From assembly GCF_900119485.1 (NCBI RefSeq), contig NZ_FPJZ01000001.1, positions 474,053 to 538,052 on the forward strand: 64,000 nt of DNA, in the 5' to 3' direction. A program made the translations under genes and the position numbers. The number at the start of each line of letters is the position of its first letter. Within the stretch, counting starts at the first letter, position 1. Positions 50,618-58,223 of the stretch are shown in pieces. The notes beneath the pieces are model-generated. The model worked only from the letters and a program-made list of their open reading frames with translations. It ran no database searches and was not told the DNA's origin. Origin of the DNA: Thermoactinomyces sp. DSM 45891 (lineage in GTDB: Bacteria; Bacillota; Bacilli; Thermoactinomycetales; Thermoactinomycetaceae).

Positions 50618-51963
50618 CCCTCTGTAACCTCAGAAATAGCCTGATATAAAATCGTAAGCATCTCTCTTAACTCTTCCTTTGTCGTGATGAGCGGTGGGAT
50701 TAAAGTAATCACGGCATCAAGTGGACGAGTGATTAATCCTAATTCCTTCGCTCGTCTACAAACCCGTACCCCGATCGCCTCTTCAAAGTCATACGGCTCT
50801 TTGCTTTCCTTATTTCGCACTAACTCTATACCTACGATCAGTCCCAATTGTCGAACATCTCCCACATGAGAAAGCCCTTCAAACTCTTTTAACCAAATCG
50901 ATAACGACTTACTTACTTCTTGAACATGCTCAACCATATGCTCACGCTCATAAAGTTCGAGGCTCGCAAGCGCTACCGAACATCCAAGCTGATTTCCTGT
51001 ATAGGAATGGCCATGGAAAAAGGTTTTTCCTTCTGCATGATCCCCGTAAAAGGCATCATAGATTTCATCCGAAGTAAGAGTCGCCGCGACAGGAAGATAT
51101 CCACCCGTTAGTTTCTTTCCTACCATCATGATGTCGGGCTGAATTCCTTCGTGTTCACAGGCAAACATCTTCCCTGTCCGGCCGAATCCGGTAGCCACTT
51201 CATCTACTAAAAGGAGAACATCATATTGACGGCACAACTTTTCTACCTCAGCGAGAAAACCATCTGGCATCACGATAATCCCACTTGCCCCTTGCACCAT
51301 AGGCTCTACAATTAGACCTGCAATCTGATCTGATTTATCTTCTAGTACCTGCTCTAATTCATCTAGACAACTCTGTTTACATTCCTCCACGGTTCCAGAA
51401 AAACGATACGGATATGGATACGAAACCTTTTCAGTTGGGAACAGCAATCGATCAAAGGCTTGATGAAACGTGCTAATTCCCCCTACACTGACCGCCCCCA
51501 CGGTATCACCATGGTACGCATTTTTCATACTGAGAAACGTCTGCTTCTCGGGTCTCCCGCGATGCTTCCAATAGAGAAACGCCATCTTTAATCCGATTTC
51601 AACCGCCTCTGCTCCACTATCCGAGTAAAAAACTTTTTGTAAGCGATCCGGAGCAAGCTGAACAAGTCGCTCTGCTAATAAAATAGATGGTACATTTGCC
51701 ATTCCCAATAGGGTAGAGTGAGCAATGTGCTCTAGTTGCTGTTGAATCGCTTCATTTAGCTCTTTTCGATTATGACCGAACACATTTAGCCAGACGGAAG
51801 CATTTCCATCGTAGTATTCGTTTCCTCGTACATCGATTAGCTTGACCCCTTGGCCACGTTCAATAATGATTGGGTTATCATGTAAATATTCCTTCATTTG
51901 CGTGAATGGATTCCAAAGATACTTCTCATTTTTCTCTAGTAGTTCTTGATAGCTCTGTGACAT
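50614..51963 (-). CDS. bioA: Adenosylmethionine-8-amino-7-oxononanoate aminotransferase BioA
   Basis: The 449-residue class III aminotransferase contains 'YLWNPFTQMKEYLHDNP', 'FYSDSGAEAVEIGLKMA', 'LLVDEVATGFGRTGKMFACE' and the PLP lysine in 'MMVGKKLTGGYLPVAAT'. It is the first gene of bioADBFHC. The ATG at 51963 follows GGGAGGTAGGAGC; an in-frame start 15 bp further upstream overlaps the SD. Confidence 0.96.
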   Translation of the reverse strand: MSQSYQELLEKNEKYLWNPFTQMKEYLHDNPIIIERGQGVKLIDVRGNEYYDGNASVWLNVFGHNRKELNEAIQQQLEHIAHSTLLGMANVPSILLAERLVQLAPDRLQKVFYSDSGAEAVEIGLKMAFLYWKHRGRPEKQTFLSMKNAYHGDTVGAVSVGGISTFHQAFDRLLFPTEKVSYPYPYRFSGTVEECKQSCLDELEQVLEDKSDQIAGLIVEPMVQGASGIIVMPDGFLAEVEKLCRQYDVLLLVDEVATGFGRTGKMFACEHEGIQPDIMMVGKKLTGGYLPVAATLTSDEIYDAFYGDHAEGKTFFHGHSYTGNQLGCSVALASLELYEREHMVEHVQEVSKSLSIWLKEFEGLSHVGDVRQLGLIVGIELVRNKESKEPYDFEEAIGVRVCRRAKELGLITRPLDAVITLIPPLITTKEELREMLTILYQAISEVTEG

Positions 51964-51979
51964 GCTCCTACCTCCCAAT

Positions 51980-52017
51980 CCAATGTAAACTATCTACTTA
52001 TATTAAGTTTACATTGG
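51980..52017 (-). promoter_or_regulatory. BirA-type biotin operator
   Basis: Perfect palindrome CCAATGTAAACT-N14-AGTTTACATTGG (51980-51991 with 52006-52017), 17 bp upstream of bioA and just downstream of its -10. The arm pattern and 14-bp spacing fit bacterial BirA operators (TGTwAAC-N14-GTTwACA type), so biotinyl-AMP-bound BirA probably represses the operon. Confidence 0.85.
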
Positions 52018-52026
52018 TTCCAGTTG

Positions 52027-52055
52027 AGTATATCAGAATGGTAGGAACTCTACAA
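52027..52055 (-). promoter_or_regulatory. Promoter of the biotin operon
   Basis: On the minus strand TTGTAG (52055-52050), 17-bp spacer, TATACT (52032-52027). Predicted start site falls at the edge of the BirA operator. Confidence 0.7.
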
Positions 52056-52130
52056 TTGTCTCTTAATGAAAGCTTAATTAGTTGGGAACAAAGGTTTTAG
52101 TGTTGTGAAGAATAAAAGGTAAACTAAATA

Positions 52131-52159
52131 TTGACTGCCACATTGAAATAAGATATAAT
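52131..52159 (+). promoter_or_regulatory. Strong sigma-A promoter of a short non-coding transcript
   Basis: TTGACT (52131-52136), 17-bp spacer, consensus TATAAT (52154-52159). Confidence 0.8.
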
Positions 52160-52165
52160 ATTTCT

Positions 52166-52255
52166 GAATATAATATCATATCTGTAAACACATGCTATTA
52201 AAAAGTGTTTGCATTGTTAGTAGCATGTGACCTGAAGCCAACAGGTCTTTTTTTT
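52166..52255 (+). ncRNA. Candidate small RNA or attenuated leader
   Basis: From the strong promoter, about 90 nt run to a terminator. Contents: hairpin CACATGCTA / TAGCATGTG (9-bp perfect, large loop containing AAAAAGTGTTTGCATTG) and terminator GACCTG-N7-CAGGTC followed by eight T (52229-52255). No ORF with SD lies inside. Either a small RNA or a leader controlling the small ORF and ablB downstream; no known riboswitch class is recognised. Confidence 0.45.
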
Positions 52256-52328
52256 CAGTTTTTGATTTGGTTCCATCACGGCAGTTTTTGCCCAAGCCCC
52301 CGAAAAGGTGTATTAACCTAAATATAGG

Positions 52329-52454
52329 ATGCGGTTCATATTTGGCAAGAAAATTCCTCTTAGCCTCATTCGGAGCGTTGGGCAAGATACTGCATTTTCA
52401 TTAGCAGAAAAGTTGGAAGCGGGTAATGTGATGAACAAAGATATGGTCCAATAA
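52329..52454 (+). CDS. Small ORF or gene remnant upstream of ablB
   Basis: A 41-codon ORF beginning 'MRFIFGKKIPLSLIRSVG' and ending 'EKLEAGNVMNKDMVQ', 18 bp before ablB. There is no clear SD. The composition looks like the C-terminal tail of a larger protein; the expected upstream partner of ablB is ablA (lysine 2,3-aminomutase), but this tail is too short to assign. Confidence 0.3.
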   Translation: MRFIFGKKIPLSLIRSVGQDTAFSLAEKLEAGNVMNKDMVQ

Positions 52455-52472
52455 AGGAAGGAAGTGAGAGTC

Positions 52473-53333
52473 ATGATCGATACACCTATGCATGTCGAAA
52501 ATCGAGTTGAGACAGGCTTAGATTTTACAGTACAAATTTATGTTGACCCAGCGGGTGATCGACTTCGTGTAGATGATTACAGGGGAAATGTTTTCTCAAT
52601 CATGAAACGTATTGAAGAAATTGCCAAGCAATACCACTTTACTAAAGTTTTTGTGAAAGCAAGAAGTGAGGACTGGCAATCCTTTGTGTCCAGAGGTTAC
52701 ATGTTAGAAGGGATCTTTAAAGGATACTTTAACGGAAGTGATGCATATAGCGTAGCCCTTTATTTTAGTCTTGAGAGGCGAACCAGTGACCATTGGATAA
52801 AAGAAAATGAGATCCTACAAAAAGTGCAAACCCACCCCATGACATCGGATCCCAAAGAGTTTTCAAGTAACTATCACATGCGTTTAGCAATAGAAGAGGA
52901 TGCAGAGCAACTAGCAGACTTGTACAACACTATTTTTCAATTTTATCCAACTCCAATGAATGATGAAACATACGTTCGAAATGCGATTAAAAACGGCACC
53001 ATTTTTTATGTGGTTGAAAGCGAAGATCAAATTGTAAGTGCCGCTTCTGCAGAATTAAATACGACCTATAACAATGCAGAGATAACGGATTGCGCTACAT
53101 TATCAGAACATCGTCGGCATGGATTTATCAAGAATTTAATTCTTTCACTTGAAAGTGAGCTAAAAAAAAGAAGTATTTTTTGCGTATACTCATTAGCAAG
53201 ATCTCTTTCGTTTGGAATGAATATGGCATTTCATCAACTTGGCTACGAGTATACGGGTAGATTAACAAAAAATTGCAATATACATGACAAATTTGAGGAC
53301 ATGAGCTTGTGGACGAAGGATTTGTCTGTATAG
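52473..53333 (+). CDS. ablB: Putative beta-lysine N-acetyltransferase AblB
   Basis: The 286-residue GNAT-type protein has an N-terminal half 'VDDYRGNVFSIMKRIEEIAK' and 'GYMLEGIFKGYFNGSDAYSV', typical of AblB/YodP, and a C-terminal acetyltransferase fold with 'ITDCATLSEHRRHGFIKNLI' (acetyl-CoA loop). AblB makes N-acetyl-beta-lysine, an osmolyte, from beta-lysine supplied by AblA. ablA is not adjacent here. ATG at 52473 after AAGGAAGGAAG. Confidence 0.85.
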   Translation: MIDTPMHVENRVETGLDFTVQIYVDPAGDRLRVDDYRGNVFSIMKRIEEIAKQYHFTKVFVKARSEDWQSFVSRGYMLEGIFKGYFNGSDAYSVALYFSLERRTSDHWIKENEILQKVQTHPMTSDPKEFSSNYHMRLAIEEDAEQLADLYNTIFQFYPTPMNDETYVRNAIKNGTIFYVVESEDQIVSAASAELNTTYNNAEITDCATLSEHRRHGFIKNLILSLESELKKRSIFCVYSLARSLSFGMNMAFHQLGYEYTGRLTKNCNIHDKFEDMSLWTKDLSV

Positions 53334-53369
53334 TAGATTCCGACAGAAGATCGGATTTCATTGTACAAA

Positions 53370-53396
53370 GTCATCCATTTGTTGGATGACTTTTTT
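53370..53396. terminator. Intrinsic terminator after ablB
   Basis: GTCATCCA-N5-TGGATGAC followed by TTTTTT. Its left arm overlaps the stop codon of the convergent TauE gene. Confidence 0.85.
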
Positions 53397-54285
53397 GTTC
53401 TTCATCCAGTACTTGTTTCCTATATTTCCGATAACGCAGAATCGTATAAAACCCAGCAACAAGCCAGACCACACCAAAAAGCGAGTAGGTATAGTTTTGA
53501 ATATTAGATGAACTGATGCTAAAAACACTGAATAACGTTTTTAGATTGGTCATGATAATGAGTCCACCTACTAGGACTCCTAATATAGGGGCAGGGATGA
53601 GTCGTACTAACCAAGCGGCAATGGGGGCTGCCATGACTCCTCCAATCATCAGGGCTAACACCCACTCCCAGTGAAACTGCTCCCATCCGAGTGAGATCAA
53701 AAAGCCTAATGTAGCAGAGAAAGCTATGGCAAATTCGCTGGTATCTACGGAACCTACTACTTTTCGTGGTTCCAGTTCCGTTCGCGCCATCAAGACAGGC
53801 GTAGCAAGCGGGCCCCAGCCACCACCACCTGTAGAATCTGCAAATCCTGCGATAAACCCTAGGGGGACGAGTAGTTTTTTACTAGGAGTTCGGTTTGACA
53901 GGTTCATATTCTGCTTAAAACGAACAAATGAAAACCGAAATAGAACATAGGCACCTAGTAAAAATAAAAACATCGCAACATACGGTTTCACCAATTCGCC
54001 AGGTAGATTACTTAAAAAGCAGGCACCCATAAACGCCCCAATTGAACCCGGCAAAATCAAACGAAGAACCGTTTTCTTATCTACATTTCCAAAACGGATA
54101 TGCGAAACCCCAGAAGCCGCCGTTGTCACCACTTCAGACATATGCACAGATGCAGATGCAATCGCTGGCGCAATCCCGAACAGCAATAATAATGAACTCG
54201 ACGTCACCCCATACGCCATCCCTAGCGCACCATCCACAAGCTGAGCAAAGAACCCCACGATAATAAAGGTAATCAAACGATTCAT
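53371..54285 (-). CDS. Sulfite exporter TauE/SafE family protein
   Basis: The 304-residue protein has about eight membrane helices. The N-terminus 'LVDGALGMAYGVTSSSLLL' and the central 'GFIAGFADSTGGGGWGPLAT' are the duplicated signature of the TauE/SafE family, which exports sulfite, sulfoacetate or other organosulfur anions. The substrate cannot be deduced. SD GGAGGGATGAT precedes the ATG. It is monocistronic. Confidence 0.9.
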   Translation of the reverse strand: MNRLITFIIVGFFAQLVDGALGMAYGVTSSSLLLLFGIAPAIASASVHMSEVVTTAASGVSHIRFGNVDKKTVLRLILPGSIGAFMGACFLSNLPGELVKPYVAMFLFLLGAYVLFRFSFVRFKQNMNLSNRTPSKKLLVPLGFIAGFADSTGGGGWGPLATPVLMARTELEPRKVVGSVDTSEFAIAFSATLGFLISLGWEQFHWEWVLALMIGGVMAAPIAAWLVRLIPAPILGVLVGGLIIMTNLKTLFSVFSISSSNIQNYTYSLFGVVWLVAGFYTILRYRKYRKQVLDEEQKSHPTNG

Positions 54286-54592
54286 ATCATCCCTCCATTC
54301 GATACAAATGCTTATAATACATATATGATTACTTTGTATTAGGGTATGACATGATAAGATATTTCAAAATCATATATTAACCAAAAAGACATATAGAGTT
54401 AAATCATGAGTGAACATAATTTAAAAAAGCTCCCTCTGCATTAATAAGCTAGAGGGGCGAACAAATACTATTTACAAATTTGATTAGTGGGCTAAGGTTT
54501 GTGATTAAACGAGTGGTTACGATTATCCCTGCATTTACTAGTCATCTGGTGGATCGTTTACGGTAAGCTTTATCTCGTTCATATTCGGTCAT
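54286..54592. other. Intergenic region upstream of TauE gene
   Basis: AT-rich; contains the 28-bp repeat (54416-54443) whose downstream CCCTCT/AGAGGG pairing makes a weak terminator-like hairpin for minus-strand transcripts. No gene is seen. Confidence 0.5.
54416..54443. repeat. 28-bp direct repeat, copy 1
   Basis: Identical to 57498-57525, same orientation. The pair brackets 3.1 kb of small accessory genes and an IS3 remnant. Confidence 0.85.
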
Positions 54593-54706
54593 TTAGATTT
54601 TAGCTCTATACATACACTCATCAACGGTCTTTTGATTGAGACCAGCGACACATTCAGCCCATCCTCCCTTCGATCCAGATGAAGATATCAATACCCCACT
54701 GTTACC
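54593..54706 (-). other. Short cysteine-containing open stub
   Basis: 37 codons between two stops, reading 'GSKGGWAECVAGLNQKTVDE' in the middle and ending 'CMYRAKI'. A TTG in frame has only a weak SD. It might be a gene tail or a small peptide; not recognised. Confidence 0.2.
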
Positions 54707-55300
54707 TTATTTTGATCCTGCGACTAAAGAGCGCCTCATTTGTTCAATACATGTAAGAATACGTTCTCGATTTCTAGCACTCTTGATCCACTTTGGTAAT
54801 CTACTCTCTATGCTTCGATTAGCAGAATTGGAATCCCTTAACTCAGCTTCGACATACCTTTCTATGTACTCTAGATGTTCGAGATTATACGCCCATAACT
54901 TGTGACCGCAACAATTAGCTTGAAGGTATACAGGAATACCAAAATACCAATCAAATGGGCCACCTATTTGTATATCAAAGGTCTCCCCTATCCGACCTGT
55001 ACCCTTTAGCCAACGGCGTGGATGCATAGAACATGTTTTTTTGAATTCCCTATTATCCCCTCTCCAATGACGTGGGGTGCTAATTCCAATATCATAGCGA
55101 TAATGATTTCCCTTTGGAACTAGCTCTTTGTTGTGACCACAATGAGTACAAAATAACCTTCGTTTCGCTCCTAGTGAACGTGGATCCGTATCTTCTAGAG
55201 TGATGATCTTTGCACATTGGCGGCAGGATGGACACACAACCAAAAATTCATATCCAAATTGTTGTAATGATTTGTTTCGATTCTTAAACCTCTTCTTCAT
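54707..55300 (-). CDS. Zinc-ribbon protein of unknown function
   Basis: The 197-residue soluble protein has two CxxC pairs 'CPSCRQCAKI' and 'LFCTHCGHNKE' (about residues 23-56), forming a probable zinc ribbon, and a third pair 'QANCCGHKLWAYN' near residue 128. 'TPRHWRGDNREF' and 'IQIGGPFDWYFGIPVYLQ' recur in a Firmicutes family of unknown role, often described only as TFIIB-type zinc ribbon. It is flanked by accessory genes on the same strand. Confidence 0.65.
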   Translation of the reverse strand: MKKRFKNRNKSLQQFGYEFLVVCPSCRQCAKIITLEDTDPRSLGAKRRLFCTHCGHNKELVPKGNHYRYDIGISTPRHWRGDNREFKKTCSMHPRRWLKGTGRIGETFDIQIGGPFDWYFGIPVYLQANCCGHKLWAYNLEHLEYIERYVEAELRDSNSANRSIESRLPKWIKSARNRERILTCIEQMRRSLVAGSK

Positions 55301-55375
55301 ATTGAATCACCTTCTAACTTCGATCCAAACCATTACCCCAATGTACGAAAATGAATCCAACTTACAGTCGAACGT

Positions 55376-55771
55376 TCAATTTGAAGCATCATTGAGCGAA
55401 TCTAACCATTCTTTATCAATCGGGACTAGATTTTCCGTCTCCTCACTCCCCTGCTGTACATCCAAGATCGTCCATATTTCAGGAGAAACCCTCTTTCTTC
55501 TCTCAATTTTAAAGATTGTCGAGCCAATCAATTCCTCTGCTTCGTCATGAACCGATGCCAAAATTGTAAGGATCTCATCCGAGTTGGTATCAATTCTGTA
55601 CTTCTCTTTATCTTGTTCTGTGATCTCTGCAAAATCAATAATATTCCAATCTACATACTCTTCTTGCGTATCAGGACCTTTGTACGAGTCTAAAATGAAG
55701 TCCCAGATATTATCATCATCTGTAGCATTAAAACTATCTCCAACTCTAATCAAAAACATCTCTTCCATCAA
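55376..55771 (-). CDS. Hypothetical acidic protein
   Basis: A 131-residue, very acidic (Asp/Glu-rich), soluble protein: 'DWNIIDFAEITEQDKEKY' centre and 'IDKEWLDSLNDASN' end. Not a recognised family; acidity and its neighbourhood suggest an immunity-type or anti-nuclease protein, but nothing direct shows this. The start is uncertain between two adjacent methionines. Confidence 0.5.
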   Translation of the reverse strand: MMEEMFLIRVGDSFNATDDDNIWDFILDSYKGPDTQEEYVDWNIIDFAEITEQDKEKYRIDTNSDEILTILASVHDEAEELIGSTIFKIERRKRVSPEIWTILDVQQGSEETENLVPIDKEWLDSLNDASN

Positions 55772-55854
55772 AAAGATGACCTCCTCAAAGGGGAAGAATT
55801 GCCTACTAAATAAGTAGTGATTTTATTCAAGACTATGTTTGTACTATATCAATC

Positions 55855-56690
55855 TCATTCATCGCTATACAAGTCCTGGACTGTCAACAGAAAACTAGAC
55901 AATTTTTTAAGGTGTTTGGATTTATACTCAACAGGAGTTAAATAGTCTAGAGTGCCATGAATACGGATGTTGTTAAACCAGTGAACATCATCAAGTAATT
56001 CCCGAGATAGATGCTGTAGGCATTTAAAGCTTGCACCATTGACAAACTCTGTTTTGATGAGCTTAAACGTTGCTTCGGCAACAGCATTATCATGTGGTGA
56101 GCCTTTCAGGCTCAACGACCGTTGAATCTGGAAAGTTGTCAAAGCTTCATCAATCAGTCGATTATTGAATTCACTCCCACGGTCAGTATGGAAACGATGA
56201 ATCCCTGCTTCTTGAGCTCAACTTTTATTTTACGTGTTCCATAGGTTTGTCTGCTCTTTTGAAAGATTTCAACGATCACGTGCGTGATCGCATGATCCTT
56301 AGATATCTGGTGCTTCTTTTCATAGTAATAAGTACTTCTAGGGATTTGTAGGACGTCACACATTGATGATACTGAGTATTTGTGCCGGTTTTCCCTGATC
56401 ACTCTTACTTTCGTCCCATGATCAGCGCTGCTTGCTTTAAAATATCATTTTCCATTCATAAGCGTTGGAGTTCTTTACGCATTTGAATCAGTTCATTTTC
56501 TTCATTGGTTCGATTGTCCTTCTCTCGGAAAGGAACCGCTATTTTGGCTCTGATGAATCCACTTATCCAAAGAAGAGGGAGTTAGTTCATACTCCTCAAT
56601 AATATCTTTTCTTGGCTTGCCATTTTGATATAGTTGCATCATTTGTTCTTTAAACTTGGGTGTAAAAGTACGTCTTGCCTTTCTGGACAT
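55855..56690 (-). pseudogene. Degenerate IS3-family transposase (OrfA and OrfB remnants)
   Basis: OrfA piece 'RRTFTPKFKEQMMQLYQNGK' (56690-56502), OrfB start 'YSVSSMCDVLQIPRSTYYYE' (56402-56154) and OrfB end 'GSPHDNAVAEATFKLIKTEF' with 'FNNIRIHGTLDYLTPVEYKS' (56142-55855). The central part holding the first two catalytic aspartates is deleted and the frames do not connect. Confidence 0.85.
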
Positions 56691-56750
56691 AGATCATTCT
56701 CCTCGTTTCACCTGTTGAAACTGACCTTATTTTTTCTGTCTAACTTACTG
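55876..56750 (-). mobile_element. Remnant of an IS3-family insertion sequence
   Basis: Imperfect terminal inverted repeats sharing AACTAGACA...TTAAGGT and AGTTAGACA...ATAAGGT flank the transposase pieces. It is shorter than a complete element because of the internal deletion. Confidence 0.6.
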
Positions 56751-56804
56751 TAGCCGATCCAGGCAACGTATCATTGCTCTCTCCTATTTGTGAATCTTGT
56801 TACC

Positions 56805-57134
56805 TTAACTTACGATTTTTTTCGTAAGCTGATAGTTTATTGCATATGAGATTAGACCGATTATGATAATGTCTAACCCCTTGTCTAAATAGAATTCAGA
56901 CAATACAGGCTTTGTGTTAACATCGATACCCATCCAGTCTCTCATATAAGGTAAACTCGATACATACTTCAATAAACAACAAATCATTATAGTGTTCCAA
57001 CTACCAGCAGTAGCCTTTTGACGAATGAATTTTTGCCTTTCATCTCCGCCCTTAATCGGGGAACTCTCCGTTGAAAGATAATTAATTAAAAAAGAAGCAA
57101 CCATAAAAACGATAATCAAAACTATGTATACCAA
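56805..57134 (-). CDS. Small membrane protein paired with an XRE regulator
   Basis: A 109-residue protein with membrane helices at about residues 2-20, 45-60 and 85-102, and a conserved cytosolic 'GGDERQKFIRQKATAGSWNT', seen in small membrane proteins encoded beside YozG-type regulators. The function is unknown. It lies 2 bp after the regulator gene: one operon. Confidence 0.65.
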   Translation of the reverse strand: MVYIVLIIVFMVASFLINYLSTESSPIKGGDERQKFIRQKATAGSWNTIMICCLLKYVSSLPYMRDWMGIDVNTKPVLSEFYLDKGLDIIIIGLISYAINYQLTKKIVS

Positions 57135-57136
57135 AT

Positions 57137-57337
57137 TTATCTCCCCTTTTTATAGATGAAAAGCTCATCTACTGAAACATCTAACTTATTTGCTAGTTTA
57201 AAGGCTAACTCAAGACTTGGATCATATTTGTCATTTTCAATAGCATTAATTGTTTGTCTACTAACACCACACAGTTTAGCTAACTGTTCTTGTGAAATTT
57301 GTCTAGCCTTTCTCAGTTCATGAATGCGGTTTTTCAT
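57137..57337 (-). CDS. XRE-family transcriptional regulator (YozG-like)
   Basis: The 66-residue protein is almost entirely an XRE helix-turn-helix: 'RKARQISQEQLAKLCGVSRQ' and 'INAIENDKYDPSLELAFKLA'. Such minimal repressors usually control their own operon. A palindrome TGTAAA-N6-TTTACA lies 24 bp upstream and may be the operator. Confidence 0.88.
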   Translation of the reverse strand: MKNRIHELRKARQISQEQLAKLCGVSRQTINAIENDKYDPSLELAFKLANKLDVSVDELFIYKKGR

Positions 57338-57360
57338 CTCCTCTACCTCAGTCCTTAAAA

Positions 57361-57378
57361 TGTAAATTATGTTTTACA
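57361..57378 (-). promoter_or_regulatory. Candidate operator for the XRE regulator
   Basis: Perfect palindrome TGTAAA-TTATGT-TTTACA upstream of the regulator start; a half-site-like TTTTACATA recurs near 57418. Autoregulation is inferred. Confidence 0.45.
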
Positions 57379-57497
57379 TATTCTATTAAAATACATGTAC
57401 TTTCATATGTCAAATACATTTTACATATGAGCAAAAAGGGGTACTGGTGTACACAACATCCCCAGTTTGGTGTATCGAAATGACTTCTAACCTGGAT

Positions 57498-57525
57498 ATA
57501 ATTTAAAAAAGCTCCCTCTGCATTA
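57498..57525. repeat. 28-bp direct repeat, copy 2
   Basis: Identical to 54416-54443. Confidence 0.85.
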
Positions 57526-57537
57526 GAGCAAGCTAAA

Positions 57538-57572
57538 ACAAGCTCTTCTGATCGTGCTTCAGAAGAGCTTGT
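57538..57572 (-). terminator. Intrinsic terminator
   Basis: ACAAGCTCTTCTG / CAGAAGAGCTTGT perfect 13-bp stem followed by TTTTAGC on the minus strand, 3' of the secreted protein gene. Confidence 0.85.
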
Positions 57573-57582
57573 CTAACTAACA

Positions 57583-58065
57583 TCATTTTATTTCAGATAA
57601 ACTGCCCTTATCGACTGTGTAGTAATAATTTTCAATAGGGCTGTGGCCTGTTGCTCCAGAGAAAATATGTACCCGGATATCTGTTATACGATCACCATTG
57701 AAGTCTCCAAATCTCAAACTTGGCTCATATCCGCCATTCCCCACTTCTACTTGTGTCCTTTTGTGACTTTTCCCATCAACCACTCGAAGATATAGCTTTT
57801 CATTCCAGCCATCCTGTGGAAACTCTTTTTGACCGATTAGTGTGATTACATCCTTTACTCTATCTCCCGTCACATCTCTCTTGAATTGAGTAATCATATA
57901 CCGAACATGTTTTCCAGAACCTTTCGTAACCACAGATTCCCCTGAATCGGATGCAGCAAATGCTTGTGGAATGATATGAAAACCAGACATAGCCATCAAC
58001 CCAGACACCACTAAGATCCCACTTTTCAACCATAGCTTCTTGCATGCTTCTTTCATTTTTTTCAC
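57583..58065 (-). CDS. Secreted protein with FG-GAP/VCBS-like repeats
   Basis: The 160-residue protein has a long signal peptide (basic start, core 'SGILVVSGLMAMSGFHI', cleavage after 'QAFA', about residue 37). The mature part contains 'DVTGDRVKDVITLIG' and 'FGDFNGDRITDIRVHIF', calcium-binding-like DxNGDxxxD blade motifs of beta-propeller proteins. Role unknown; surface or extracellular. Confidence 0.75.
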   Translation of the reverse strand: MKKMKEACKKLWLKSGILVVSGLMAMSGFHIIPQAFAASDSGESVVTKGSGKHVRYMITQFKRDVTGDRVKDVITLIGQKEFPQDGWNEKLYLRVVDGKSHKRTQVEVGNGGYEPSLRFGDFNGDRITDIRVHIFSGATGHSPIENYYYTVDKGSLSEIK

Positions 58066-58206
58066 CCTATTCTATATTTTCATAACCTACTTTATATTAT
58101 ATCGATTATTTAGATCTGTTGTAAAGTTTTTTCAAAGAAGTTATTTTTTAGTAGATATCTTTCTCGGACTGCCTAAATATATTTTCCACATAATCACATA
58201 AAAAAT

Positions 58207-58223
58207 CCCTCGATTCACGAGGG
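58207..58223 (-). terminator. Terminator of the two-component operon
   Basis: CCCTCG-N5-CGAGGG directly after the kinase stop, then ATTTTTT on the minus strand. Confidence 0.8.

Noticed and set aside
52176..52385. 69-codon minus-strand ORF upstream of ablB
   Set aside because: It lies antisense to a promoter-hairpin-terminator unit and has a composition unlike real proteins.
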